From NCBI GenBank assembly GCA_015485375.1, contig WFTU01000275.1, positions 1 through 14,824 of the forward strand: a stretch of 14,824 nucleotides of DNA, written 5' to 3'. Every line of letters begins with the position of its first letter. Position 1 is the first letter of the stretch. This DNA is from Paracoccaceae bacterium. GTDB lineage: Bacteria > Pseudomonadota > Alphaproteobacteria > Rhodobacterales > Rhodobacteraceae. Made by a program: the position numbers and the translations under genes. Below are positions 8,884-14,824 of this stretch, piece by piece. The notes beneath the pieces were generated by a model. That model was not told the DNA's origin. It searched no databases and saw only the letters and a program-made list of their open reading frames with translations.

Positions 8884-8925
8884 TCTTTCGCTGATAGGCA
8901 TCTGGTGATGGTGAAAAGCGAAAGA
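8884..8925 (+). promoter_or_regulatory. Inverted repeat covering the toxin's ribosome binding site
   Basis: TCTTTCGCT at 8884-8892 is the exact reverse complement of AGCGAAAGA at 8917-8925. The 24-nt loop contains a smaller perfect hairpin (CATC at 8899-8902 with GATG at 8907-8910). A further outer CCGG/CCGG match (8876-8879 and 8928-8931) could extend the stem across an internal loop. The 3' arm includes GAAAGA, the only plausible Shine-Dalgarno for the TTG start at 8933. It could act as an RNA hairpin that limits translation or as a DNA operator; the sequence alone does not decide between them. Confidence 0.55.
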
Positions 8926-8932
8926 ATCCGGA

Positions 8933-9358
8933 TTGGCGATACAGTATCATCCGAAACGCGGGACTATTGTTGCGGCGAATTTTGATCAGGGTTTCCGAAA
9001 ACCCGAAATGGTCAAGCGGCGGCTTTGTGTTGTTCTGTCCCCGCCGATCCGCAACCGTGCGGGGCTTTGCACGGTTGTGCCGTTAAGCACTACGGCGCCG
9101 GGTCCGGTGATGGCGTATCACTATGAACTGGATATTCCGTTTCAACTGCCGAAATATTGGGGGAACAAGGCCCGATGGGTCAAGGCAGATATGGTTTGCG
9201 CGCTGGGCTTTCATCGTCTCGACCTACTTTTGCTGGGAAAGGACAGGCACGGGCGACGGCAATACCAGATGCAGACACTTTCGCGGGCTCATTTAGACAA
9301 TATTAGCAAATGCGTGTTAACCAGTATTGGCTTAGCCTCTTTGACAAAACATCTGTGA
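8933..9358 (+). CDS. PemK/MazF-family toxin-like protein without visible antitoxin
   Basis: The 141-residue protein resembles the PemK/MazF group of endoribonuclease toxins. It has an early RGTIVAANF strand (9-17), then KPEMVKRRLCVVLSP (23-37), where the canonical fold has a conserved Arg-Pro (here R30-L31) before VVLS. Next comes CTVVPLSTT (46-54), like the 'vaPLTs' strand, and a late WVKADMVCALGFHRLDLL (82-99). The family call is from pattern recognition and catalytic activity is not shown. The start is a TTG, because the frame is open upstream only to a stop at 8912 and has no ATG or GTG before it; a weak GAAAGA lies 7 nt upstream. GC is near 50% (29 of 60 bases at 9121-9180), well below its neighbours, which suggests acquisition by transfer. 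No antitoxin gene lies on either side: pbpC ends 70 bp upstream and a convergent gene follows. Confidence 0.78.
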   Translation: MAIQYHPKRGTIVAANFDQGFRKPEMVKRRLCVVLSPPIRNRAGLCTVVPLSTTAPGPVMAYHYELDIPFQLPKYWGNKARWVKADMVCALGFHRLDLLLLGKDRHGRRQYQMQTLSRAHLDNISKCVLTSIGLASLTKHL

Positions 9359-9420
9359 ATGGCTATGTAAGGCGCGTGGTGGCTCTGCTTCGGCATCCGC
9401 ATTAAGACCCTGCCAAGGGC

Positions 9421-9456
9421 CACTGGTCGCGAAACGGTGCAAGTTTCTGGCCAGTG
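9421..9456 (+). other. Hairpin-forming sequence in the convergent intergenic region
   Basis: CACTGGTC (9421-9428) pairs with GGCCAGTG (9449-9456) over 8 positions with one G-U pair and a 20-nt loop. It lies between the toxin gene and the convergent dehydrogenase gene, just before a second hairpin. There is no T-run after it. It may be part of the 3' untranslated region or of a small RNA; nothing in it matches an RNA family I recognise. Confidence 0.35.
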
Positions 9457-9460
9457 CTGT

Positions 9461-9484
9461 GAGGCCCCGCTGTCGCGGGGTCTT
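9461..9484 (+). terminator. Probable terminator after the toxin gene
   Basis: GAGGCCCCGC (9461-9470) and GCGGGGTCTT (9475-9484) pair over 10 positions with two G-U pairs, closing a TGTC loop. The T-rich end (TCTTT) overlaps the stem base. It is about 100 bp after the toxin stop and only 12 bp before the end of the convergent dehydrogenase gene. The stem also forms on the minus strand, but there it is not followed by a T-run. Confidence 0.6.
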
Positions 9485-9495
9485 TGCATTTCGGC

Positions 9496-11991
9496 CTACC
9501 CGTCCACCCTGATCGTCGTGTTCTTCGGATCGTAGGGGGAATCCTCCACCACTTCGGCGTTCCACAGTTTTTCGAACATTTTCACTTGCACCTTTTGCCC
9601 CAGATTGGCGATTTCCGGTGGCAGGTAGCCCATGCCGATGCTTTTTCCGAAGGCGACCGAATACCCGCCCGAGGTCAGGCGGCCGACTTTTTCGCCGTTC
9701 ACGAACAGCGCCTCGCGGCCCCAGGGGTCGGCGTCTTCGGGGCCGTCGATCAGCAGGGTGACGCATTTGGCGCGGATGCCGGTGGCTTCCATCGCGGCCT
9801 TGCCGTGGAAGTCCTTGGACAGATCGACGAAGCGGGGCAGGTCGGCCTCTAGCGGGGTGGCGTCGCGGCCGAGTTCGGTGCCGAAGGCGCGGTAGGATTT
9901 TTCCTGTCGCAGCCAGTTTTGCGCCCGCGCGCCGACCAGTTTCATGTCAAATTCCGCGCCGGCCTCTTCCAGCAGGTCGAAAAGGTAGTTCTGCATCTCT
10001 ACGGGGTGGTGCAACTCCCAGCCCAGTTCGCCGGTGTAGGCGACGCGGATGGCGTGGACGGGGCACATGCCCAGCTCGATCTTCTGCGCCGAGAGCCACG
10101 GGAAACGCTTGTTGGACAGGGCGGTTTCGGGGTCGGGGTCCTTGACCAGTTTTTTCAGCACGTCGCGCGAGCGTGGCCCCGCGATGGCGAAAACGCCGTA
10201 TTGGGTGGTGACGTTCTGGATTTCGATATAGCCGAATTCGGGGGCCTTATCCTCCGCCGCCTTGCGCAGGTAATCGCTGTCGTATTCGGTCCATGCGCCG
10301 GCGGAGACAAGGTAGTATTCATCCAGACCCTCGCGCACGATGGTGTATTCGGTGCGGGTGGTGCCGACGCCGGTCAGGGCGTAGGTCAGGTTGATGCGGC
10401 CTACGCGCGGCAACCTGTTGGTGGTGAACCAGTCCAGAAACGCCGTCGCCCCCGGCCCTTTGACGCGGTGCTTGGTAAAGGCGCTTGCGTCGATCAGGCC
10501 GACGTTTTCGCGAATGGCTTTGGCCTCCTCCACTGCATATTGCCACCAGCCGCCACGGCGGAAGGAGCGGGAATCGTGGTCGTTGAAGCCGAGGGGCGCG
10601 AAGTAGTTCGGGCGTTCCATGCCGTTCACCTGCCCGAATTGCGCGCCGCGGGCCTTCAGGCGGTCATAACACGGCGCGGTGCGCAGCGGCCGGCAGGCCT
10701 CGCGCTCCTCGTCGGGGTGGTGCAGCACATAGACGTGTTCGTAGCATTCCTCGTTCTTGCGGGCGGCGTATTCCGTGGTCATCCAGTCGCCGTAGCGTTT
10801 CGGGTCAAGCGAGGCCATGTCGATCTCGGCCTCGCCTTCCACCATCATTTGCGCAAGGTAATAGCCGGTGCCGCCGGCGGCGGTGATGCCAAAGCTGAAC
10901 CCCTCGGCCAGCCACATGTTGCGCAGGCCGGGTGCCGGACCGACCAGCGGGTTGCCGTCGGGGGTATAGCAGATCGGGCCGTTGAAATCATCCTTCAGCC
11001 CGATGTGTTCGGTCGAGGGCATGCGGTGGATCATCGCCATATACTGTTCCTCGATCCGTTCCAGATCGAGCGGGAACAGATCGGCGCGGAAGCTGTCCGG
11101 CACGCCGAATTCGAACCGCGCGGGGGCGCCTTTTTCGTAAACGCCGAGGATCCAGCCGCCGCGTTCCTCGCGCACATAGGATTGGGCGTCGGCGTCGCGG
11201 ATGACGGGGTGTTCGGGGTTGTTTTTGCGCCATTCCACCAGCGCGGGGTCGCTGTCGGTGACGATAAACTGGTGTTCTACGGGGATGGCGGGCATCTTGA
11301 TGCTCAGCTGTTTTGCCGTGCGCTGCGCGTGGTTGCCGGTGCAGGTGACGACATGTTCGGCGCGGATCTCGAAGGTTTCCTCGGAGGGCACCAGATTGCC
11401 TCCCTTTTCTACCATCACCCGCCCGCGCACGATCCATTCGGAGCCGATCCACTCGTAACTGTCCACCTGCCGTTTGCGGAGGATTTCGACGCCGCGTTGC
11501 CGTGCGCCCTTGGCCATCGCCATCGTCACATCGGCGGGGTTTATGTAGCCGTCGGTGGGGTGGTAAAGCGCGCCTTGCAGGTCTTCGGTGCGGATCAGGG
11601 GCCAGCGTTGTCTGATTTCGTCCGGTGTCAGGAATTCATGCGGGATTCCGACGGAATCGGAGGTGGTGGCATAAAGCATGTATTCATCCATGCGGTCGCG
11701 CGTTTGTGCCATGCGCAGGTTGCCAACCACCGAGAACCCCGCGTTCAGGCCGGTCTCGGCCTCCAGCGTTTTGTAGAATTTGACGGAATAGTCGTGGATG
11801 TGGCTGGTGGCGTAGCCCATGTTGAACAGCGGCAGCAACCCCGCCGCGTGCCATGTGGAGCCCGAGGTCAGCTCGTCCCGTTCCAGCAGCACGACGTCCT
11901 TCCAGCCCGCCTTGGCAAGGTGGTAGGAAATCGAGGCTCCGACGACTCCGCCGCCGACGACCAGAGCTTTGACATGGGTGGGTGTGGACAT
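9496..11991 (-). CDS. Dimethylglycine/sarcosine dehydrogenase-like FAD oxidoreductase with GcvT folate-binding domain
   Basis: This 831-residue enzyme has the two-part plan of dimethylglycine and sarcosine dehydrogenases: it oxidatively demethylates an N-methyl amino acid and transfers the one-carbon unit to tetrahydrofolate. The DAO-type FAD domain (about 7-380) starts with the dinucleotide motif GGGVVG (13-18). STWHAAG follows, and its H48 matches the histidine that holds FAD covalently in mammalian DMGDH. A short FAO_M-type linker is at about 382-437, the GcvT domain at about 440-715 with LIDASAF (D501) and RVAYTGELGWEL, and the GcvT C-terminal barrel to about 825. The whole length aligns with mammalian DMGDH from memory, including PDGNPLVGP and DPKRYGDW. 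The ATG at 11991 is preferred over an upstream in-frame start 27 codons away, because GGAG lies 6 nt before it and the domain starts at once. Exact substrate (dimethylglycine, sarcosine or a relative) is not resolved. No other one-carbon gene is adjacent. Confidence 0.93.
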   Translation of the reverse strand: MSTPTHVKALVVGGGVVGASISYHLAKAGWKDVVLLERDELTSGSTWHAAGLLPLFNMGYATSHIHDYSVKFYKTLEAETGLNAGFSVVGNLRMAQTRDRMDEYMLYATTSDSVGIPHEFLTPDEIRQRWPLIRTEDLQGALYHPTDGYINPADVTMAMAKGARQRGVEILRKRQVDSYEWIGSEWIVRGRVMVEKGGNLVPSEETFEIRAEHVVTCTGNHAQRTAKQLSIKMPAIPVEHQFIVTDSDPALVEWRKNNPEHPVIRDADAQSYVREERGGWILGVYEKGAPARFEFGVPDSFRADLFPLDLERIEEQYMAMIHRMPSTEHIGLKDDFNGPICYTPDGNPLVGPAPGLRNMWLAEGFSFGITAAGGTGYYLAQMMVEGEAEIDMASLDPKRYGDWMTTEYAARKNEECYEHVYVLHHPDEEREACRPLRTAPCYDRLKARGAQFGQVNGMERPNYFAPLGFNDHDSRSFRRGGWWQYAVEEAKAIRENVGLIDASAFTKHRVKGPGATAFLDWFTTNRLPRVGRINLTYALTGVGTTRTEYTIVREGLDEYYLVSAGAWTEYDSDYLRKAAEDKAPEFGYIEIQNVTTQYGVFAIAGPRSRDVLKKLVKDPDPETALSNKRFPWLSAQKIELGMCPVHAIRVAYTGELGWELHHPVEMQNYLFDLLEEAGAEFDMKLVGARAQNWLRQEKSYRAFGTELGRDATPLEADLPRFVDLSKDFHGKAAMEATGIRAKCVTLLIDGPEDADPWGREALFVNGEKVGRLTSGGYSVAFGKSIGMGYLPPEIANLGQKVQVKMFEKLWNAEVVEDSPYDPKNTTIRVDG

Positions 11992-12034
11992 GGGGCGCTC
12001 CATCGAAACAGGAATATGCCCCAGTTTGTAGCGG

Positions 12035-12063
12035 ATTATACCCGAGGGGAAGCAATTTGTCCG
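12035..12063 (-). promoter_or_regulatory. Sigma-70-type promoter of the dehydrogenase gene
   Basis: On the minus strand a perfect TATAAT (12035-12040) lies 17 bp after CGGACA (12058-12063, four of six matches to TTGACA). Transcription would begin near 12028, giving a leader of about 36 nt. It lies between the upstream gene's terminator and the start codon at 11991. It also argues against the longer reading frame, whose start at 12072 would lie upstream of this promoter. Confidence 0.65.
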
Positions 12064-12089
12064 ACTAAACACGAACCATTTGCGACCCG

Positions 12090-12125
12090 AAAATGGAAAC
12101 CGGCCCCGCCGAAGGACGGGACCGG
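12090..12125 (-). terminator. Rho-independent terminator of the EF-hand gene
   Basis: On the minus strand, bases 12125 down to 12100 form an 11-bp stem (two G-U pairs) around a CUUC loop; a shifted pairing gives the very stable UUCG tetraloop. A T-rich tail, TTTCCATTTT, follows at 12099-12090. It starts 8 bp after the EF-hand stop codon and isolates that gene from the dehydrogenase gene downstream. Confidence 0.82.
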
Positions 12126-12133
12126 AAGAATTG

Positions 12134-12580
12134 TCAGCCTTGAGGGCCGAAGTCGTCCGTTGTTACCACACCGTCGCCGTTACGGTCGATGAGGGCAATC
12201 CAGTCGGCGGATTTGCTGACGAACTCCTCGAGCGTGACAGATCCGTCGCCGTCAACATCGTTGAAAGCCAGCGTAAAGCCGCGGGCGGCTTTGCGTTCGC
12301 CACCCATGCCGCCGTTTTCCTCGCCAGCATGTGCATTGGCACGGGCGTCGTCAAAGAACGCATACTCGGCCGCGTCAAGCGTGCCGTTGCTGTCTTCGTC
12401 GAAGGTCGCGAAAATATTTTCGCGGCGCGATGCTGCCTCTTCGACCGTGACGATGCCGTCGCCGTCGAGGTCCCATTCGGTGATGAATTTGGCGCCGGGC
12501 ACCTGGCCGTCGGCGGTTTGGGCCAGGGCTGTGGTGGACATAACGGCAATTACGGCAGTCGAGATAAGGAAGGTTTTCAT
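12134..12580 (-). CDS. Secreted calcium-binding protein with four EF-hands
   Basis: The 148-residue protein starts with a clear Sec signal peptide (residues 1-20, cleaved after ALA). The rest is almost entirely calcium-binding loops in two pairs. DLDGDGIVTVEE is at 37-48, DEDSNGTLDAAE at 61-72, DVDGDGSVTLEE at 108-119, and DRNGDGVVTTDD at 132-143, where the last position is Asp rather than the usual Glu. Gly/Asn/Glu-rich residues 80-98 link the pairs. It is expected to bind calcium in the periplasm, as a buffer or sensor; its partner is unknown. The start has GGAG in CCGGAGAAATCC before the ATG. It is monocistronic, with a terminator just after the stop, and is divergent from panC across an AT-rich region. 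It resembles the small EF-hand proteins common in alphaproteobacteria. Confidence 0.9.
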   Translation of the reverse strand: MKTFLISTAVIAVMSTTALAQTADGQVPGAKFITEWDLDGDGIVTVEEAASRRENIFATFDEDSNGTLDAAEYAFFDDARANAHAGEENGGMGGERKAARGFTLAFNDVDGDGSVTLEEFVSKSADWIALIDRNGDGVVTTDDFGPQG

Positions 12581-12613
12581 GGATTTCTCCGGTTGTTGGT
12601 TAAGGTGACACCG

Positions 12614-12700
12614 GAAATAGGGATGAATAGTTATTTATCAATAACCGTGCGACAATTTCTACAATATTTATTGGTAAATTTATTCATGCGCAAAATTACA
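12614..12700. promoter_or_regulatory. AT-rich divergent regulatory region with inverted repeat
   Basis: This stretch between the EF-hand gene and panC is strongly AT-rich compared with the rest of the window. It holds a perfect inverted repeat, GTTATT-TATC-AATAAC (12630-12645), and a more distant matching pair, ATGAATA (12623-12629) and TATTCAT (12681-12687). The promoter of the EF-hand gene must lie here, but I could not place convincing -35/-10 boxes. The repeat may be an operator; it does not match a regulator site I can name. Confidence 0.4.
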
Positions 12701-12704
12701 GGCC

Positions 12705-12733
12705 TTCACACTCGCGGAATTGCAGGGTATTCT
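12705..12733 (+). promoter_or_regulatory. Probable panC promoter
   Basis: TTCACA (12705-12710, five of six to TTGACA) and TATTCT (12728-12733, four of six to TATAAT) are separated by 17 bp. A start near 12740 would give a leader of about 29 nt with the GGGGAG Shine-Dalgarno at 12757-12762. The call rests on match and position only. Confidence 0.45.
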
Positions 12734-12768
12734 GCAGTGCAACATAGCGGAAAGCAGGGGAGTTTCCC

Positions 12769-13620
12769 GTGCAGGTATTTGAAACGAAAAGTGCATTGCG
12801 CGCATATCTGGCCGCGCGGCGCGCGGGCAAGGTCGTGTTGGTCCCGACGATGGGATATCTGCATGCGGGCCATATGGCGCTGGTTGAAGCTGCGCGGAAT
12901 CGGGGCGATATCGTGGTTGCCAGCCTGTTCGTCAATCCGACCCAGTTTGGCGAGGCAACGGACCTCGAGGCCTATCCCCGTGATGAAGCGCGGGATCTGG
13001 AGATGTTCCGGCAAGGTGGAGTGAACGCGGTTTTCATGCCTTCGGTGGGCGAAATGTATGCGGAGAACTCCGAAACCGTTGTCGAGGCGACGGAGCTTTC
13101 GCAAGTGTTGACGGGTGCAGTTCGGCCTGGGCATTTTCGCGGTGTTACCACTGTTGTTGCCAAGCTGTTCAACATCGTGCAGCCGGATATGGCGTTTTTC
13201 GGTGAAAAGGATTACCAGCAGTTGCAGGTGATCCGACGGATGGTAACGGACCTCGATTTTCCGGTGGATATCGTCGGCGTGCCGACCGTGCGCGAGGCCG
13301 ACGGATTGGCCATGTCCTCGCGCAATGTGCGCCTGACACCCGAGGATCGCGCCGCGGCGGTCGTGTTGTCACAAGCCCTGTTCGGGGCGGCCGAGCGCTG
13401 CCTGCCGGGGGTGACAGGCGAGGAATTGCAAGCCTTCATCACGCAAACCATCGGGGCCGAACCCCGCGCTGAAATCAAGGCGGTGGATTTGTGCGATGCG
13501 GAAACCCTGACGCCGGTGCGCGGCGAAATTACCCGACCGGTCGTGGCCTTGCTGGCCGTGGCCTTTGGTGATGTATTGTTAATCGACCAGCATGTGCTGA
13601 ACCCTGACGCAGGAGCCTGA
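12769..13620 (+). CDS. panC: Pantothenate synthetase (pantoate--beta-alanine ligase)
   Basis: PanC joins pantoate and beta-alanine with ATP to form pantothenate, the last step of vitamin B5 synthesis, in the cytoplasm. The 283 residues show all key motifs of the nucleotidyltransferase-fold family: PTMGYLHAGH (26-35) with the ATP-binding HxGH, FVNPTQFG (54-61), RPGHFRGV (119-126), FGEKDYQQ (144-151), and AMSSRNVRL (181-189), the KMSKS-like loop. Length is normal. The start is a GTG with GGGGAG 6 nt upstream; the next Met codon would remove the ATP-binding strand. panB begins 3 bp after its stop, so the two form one unit in the order panC-panB. Confidence 0.97.
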   Translation: MQVFETKSALRAYLAARRAGKVVLVPTMGYLHAGHMALVEAARNRGDIVVASLFVNPTQFGEATDLEAYPRDEARDLEMFRQGGVNAVFMPSVGEMYAENSETVVEATELSQVLTGAVRPGHFRGVTTVVAKLFNIVQPDMAFFGEKDYQQLQVIRRMVTDLDFPVDIVGVPTVREADGLAMSSRNVRLTPEDRAAAVVLSQALFGAAERCLPGVTGEELQAFITQTIGAEPRAEIKAVDLCDAETLTPVRGEITRPVVALLAVAFGDVLLIDQHVLNPDAGA

Positions 13621-13623
13621 AAA

Positions 13624-14430
13624 ATGAGTGTGCAGAAAACCGTTCGCCGGATTACCGTGCCGCAAATCCGCAACCGCAAGGGTGGCGAGCCTATCGTCTC
13701 GCTGACCTCCTATCACGCGCATACGGCGGCGATTGTTGACCGGTATGCGGATTTCATTCTGGTGGGCGACTCGCTGGGCATGGTGATGCACGGGATGGAT
13801 TCGACCATCGGGGTGCCGCTCGATTTGATGATCATGCACGGGCGCGCGGTGGTGCGCGGCACCGAACGGGCGCTGATCGTGGTGGACCTGCCGTTCGGCA
13901 CTTACGAGGAAAGCCCGCAGGTGGCCTTTCGCAATGCGGCGCAGGTGATGAAGGAAACCGGGTGCGGCGCGGTCAAGCTGGAAGGCGGGGCGCGCATGGC
14001 CGAAACTATCCGTTTTCTGGTCGAGCGCGGCATTCCGGTGATGGCGCATATCGGCCTGACACCGCAATCAAGCCACGTCATGGGCGGCTTCAAAACGCAG
14101 GGCCGCGACGAGGAAACATGGCCCGCACACGAAGCCGACGCCAAAGCCGTGGCCGAGGCCGGCGCCTTTGCCGTGGTGCTGGAGGGCATGGTCGAGCCGC
14201 TGGCGGCCAAAATCAGCAAGCAGATTGATATTCCGACCATCGGTATCGGGGCCTCGGCTGACTGCGACGGGCAGATTCTGGTGCTCGAGGATATGCTGGG
14301 CCTGAACCCGACCCCGCCGAAGTTCGTCAAGGTTTACGGCGATCTGGGCGACGGGATCGAGCGCGCGGTCCGGACCTATGCCGAGGAAGTAAAAGCGCGC
14401 AGCTTCCCGGACGAGAAAAACACCTACTAA
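13624..14430 (+). CDS. panB: 3-methyl-2-oxobutanoate hydroxymethyltransferase
   Basis: PanB transfers a hydroxymethyl group from 5,10-methylene-tetrahydrofolate to 2-oxoisovalerate, giving ketopantoate, the first committed step to pantothenate. The 268 residues form the usual TIM barrel. Visible key residues are D49 in VGDSLGM and D88 in VVDLPFG (both metal-binding), K118 and E120 in AVKLEGG, and E187 in VLEGMVE, which fits the catalytic Glu of E. coli PanB. HIGLTPQS is at 142-149 and IGIGAS near 206-211. The SD AGGAG lies in the last codons of panC. A ketopantoate reductase gene (panE) is not in the window. Folate dependence is shared with the dehydrogenase gene at 9496-11991, but nothing shows a direct link. 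Confidence 0.97.
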   Translation: MSVQKTVRRITVPQIRNRKGGEPIVSLTSYHAHTAAIVDRYADFILVGDSLGMVMHGMDSTIGVPLDLMIMHGRAVVRGTERALIVVDLPFGTYEESPQVAFRNAAQVMKETGCGAVKLEGGARMAETIRFLVERGIPVMAHIGLTPQSSHVMGGFKTQGRDEETWPAHEADAKAVAEAGAFAVVLEGMVEPLAAKISKQIDIPTIGIGASADCDGQILVLEDMLGLNPTPPKFVKVYGDLGDGIERAVRTYAEEVKARSFPDEKNTY

Positions 14431-14439
14431 GGAACCCGC

Positions 14440-14824
14440 ATGAACCCTTTGTTGCAGGCGTGGGACACGCCGTTTGAACTGCCGCCTTTCGACCGGATCG
14501 CGGACGCGGATTTCGCACCGGCTTTCGAGGCGGCTTTTGCCGAAGCGCGCGCCAATCTGGATGCGATTGCCGCCGATCCTGCCGCGCCGGATTTTGCCAA
14601 TACGATCGAGGCGATGGAGCGGGCCGAGGGGGTGCTGGAAAAGGTGGCGGGCGTGTTCTTCAACCTTGCGAGTGCCGACAGCAATGATGCGCGCGAAGCG
14701 TTGCAACGGGATCTGGCACCGAAATTCGCGACGTTCTCGGCCGAGACTTTGATGAATGCCGATCTGTTTGCGCGGATGGATACATTGTTTGGCGAACGGG
14801 ACTCGCTGGATTTGACGGCGGAAC
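14440..14824 (+). CDS. M3-family metallopeptidase (oligopeptidase/peptidyl-dipeptidase, Dcp/PrlC type), N-terminal part
   Basis: Only the first 128 codons are present; the gene runs past the right edge. The opening, NPLLQAWDTPFELPPFDRI, followed by an acidic-alanine helical stretch (ADFAPAFEAAFAEARANL) and ANTIEAMERA, is typical of the N-terminal helical domain of M3 peptidases, which cut short peptides in the cytoplasm. The HExxH zinc motif lies outside the window, so activity and the Dcp versus PrlC choice cannot be settled. ATG at 14440 follows the panB stop by 9 bp, with AAGGA at 14429-14433 overlapping that stop, so it may be cotranscribed with panCB. Confidence 0.85.
   Translation, partial: MNPLLQAWDTPFELPPFDRIADADFAPAFEAAFAEARANLDAIAADPAAPDFANTIEAMERAEGVLEKVAGVFFNLASADSNDAREALQRDLAPKFATFSAETLMNADLFARMDTLFGERDSLDLTAE

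Noticed and set aside
9289..9766. Minus-strand frames next to the toxin gene considered as a possible antitoxin
   Set aside because: They overlap the dehydrogenase 3' end or the toxin itself out of frame, and show no antitoxin-like DNA-binding or acidic tail pattern.
11992..12072. Longer dehydrogenase start 27 codons upstream
   Set aside because: The extension lies over the predicted promoter, lacks a Shine-Dalgarno match as good as the GGAG before the ATG at 11991, and adds residues before the FAD motif that the family does not have.
9919..12192. 757-codon open frame on the plus strand opposite the dehydrogenase gene
   Set aside because: It is the antisense shadow of a GC-rich coding gene; its product has no recognisable domain, while the minus-strand frame matches a known enzyme along its full length.
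12080..13024. 314-codon plus-strand frame running over the EF-hand gene and into panC
   Set aside because: It crosses a terminator, an AT-rich promoter region and two supported genes in other frames; no domain is visible.

Overview
The window looks like a piece of an alphaproteobacterial chromosome, most likely from the Rhodobacterales (Roseobacter-type). I base this on the high GC content, the protein families, and the gene pairs a2m-pbpC and panC-panB. This placement is inference; there is no rRNA or other marker gene here.

Left end (1-1284): the 3' end of a molybdenum hydroxylase large subunit (CoxL/xanthine dehydrogenase type), then its FAD-binding medium subunit (CoxM type), closed by a strong intrinsic terminator. 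The large-then-medium order fits the form II ('CODH-like', S-L-M) arrangement better than the form I (M-S-L) arrangement.

Centre left (1326-8862): a probable extended -10 promoter leads into a very large secreted alpha-2-macroglobulin (1813 aa, with a CTEQ thioester). One base after it comes penicillin-binding protein 1C. The pair is the periplasmic module known from E. coli as yfhM-pbpC: a protease trap linked to peptidoglycan repair.

Centre (8863-9495): a lower-GC island holds a lone PemK/MazF-like toxin gene with a TTG start and no visible antitoxin. A perfect 9-bp inverted repeat directly upstream overlaps its likely ribosome binding site. A hairpin-rich convergent intergenic region follows.

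Centre right (9496-12580, minus strand): a dimethylglycine/sarcosine dehydrogenase-like flavoprotein fused to a GcvT-type folate-binding half, with its own promoter (perfect TATAAT). Upstream of it is a small secreted four-EF-hand protein with its own terminator.

Right end (12581-14824): an AT-rich divergent regulatory region, then panC and panB (pantothenate synthesis), tightly spaced, and the 5' end of an M3-family oligopeptidase.

All genes belong to families that can be recognised. The least explained parts are the orphan toxin with its RBS-occluding inverted repeat, and the N-terminal extension of the macroglobulin. No tRNA, rRNA, CRISPR, insertion sequence or attachment site was seen, and no gene-free stretch exceeds 300 bases.
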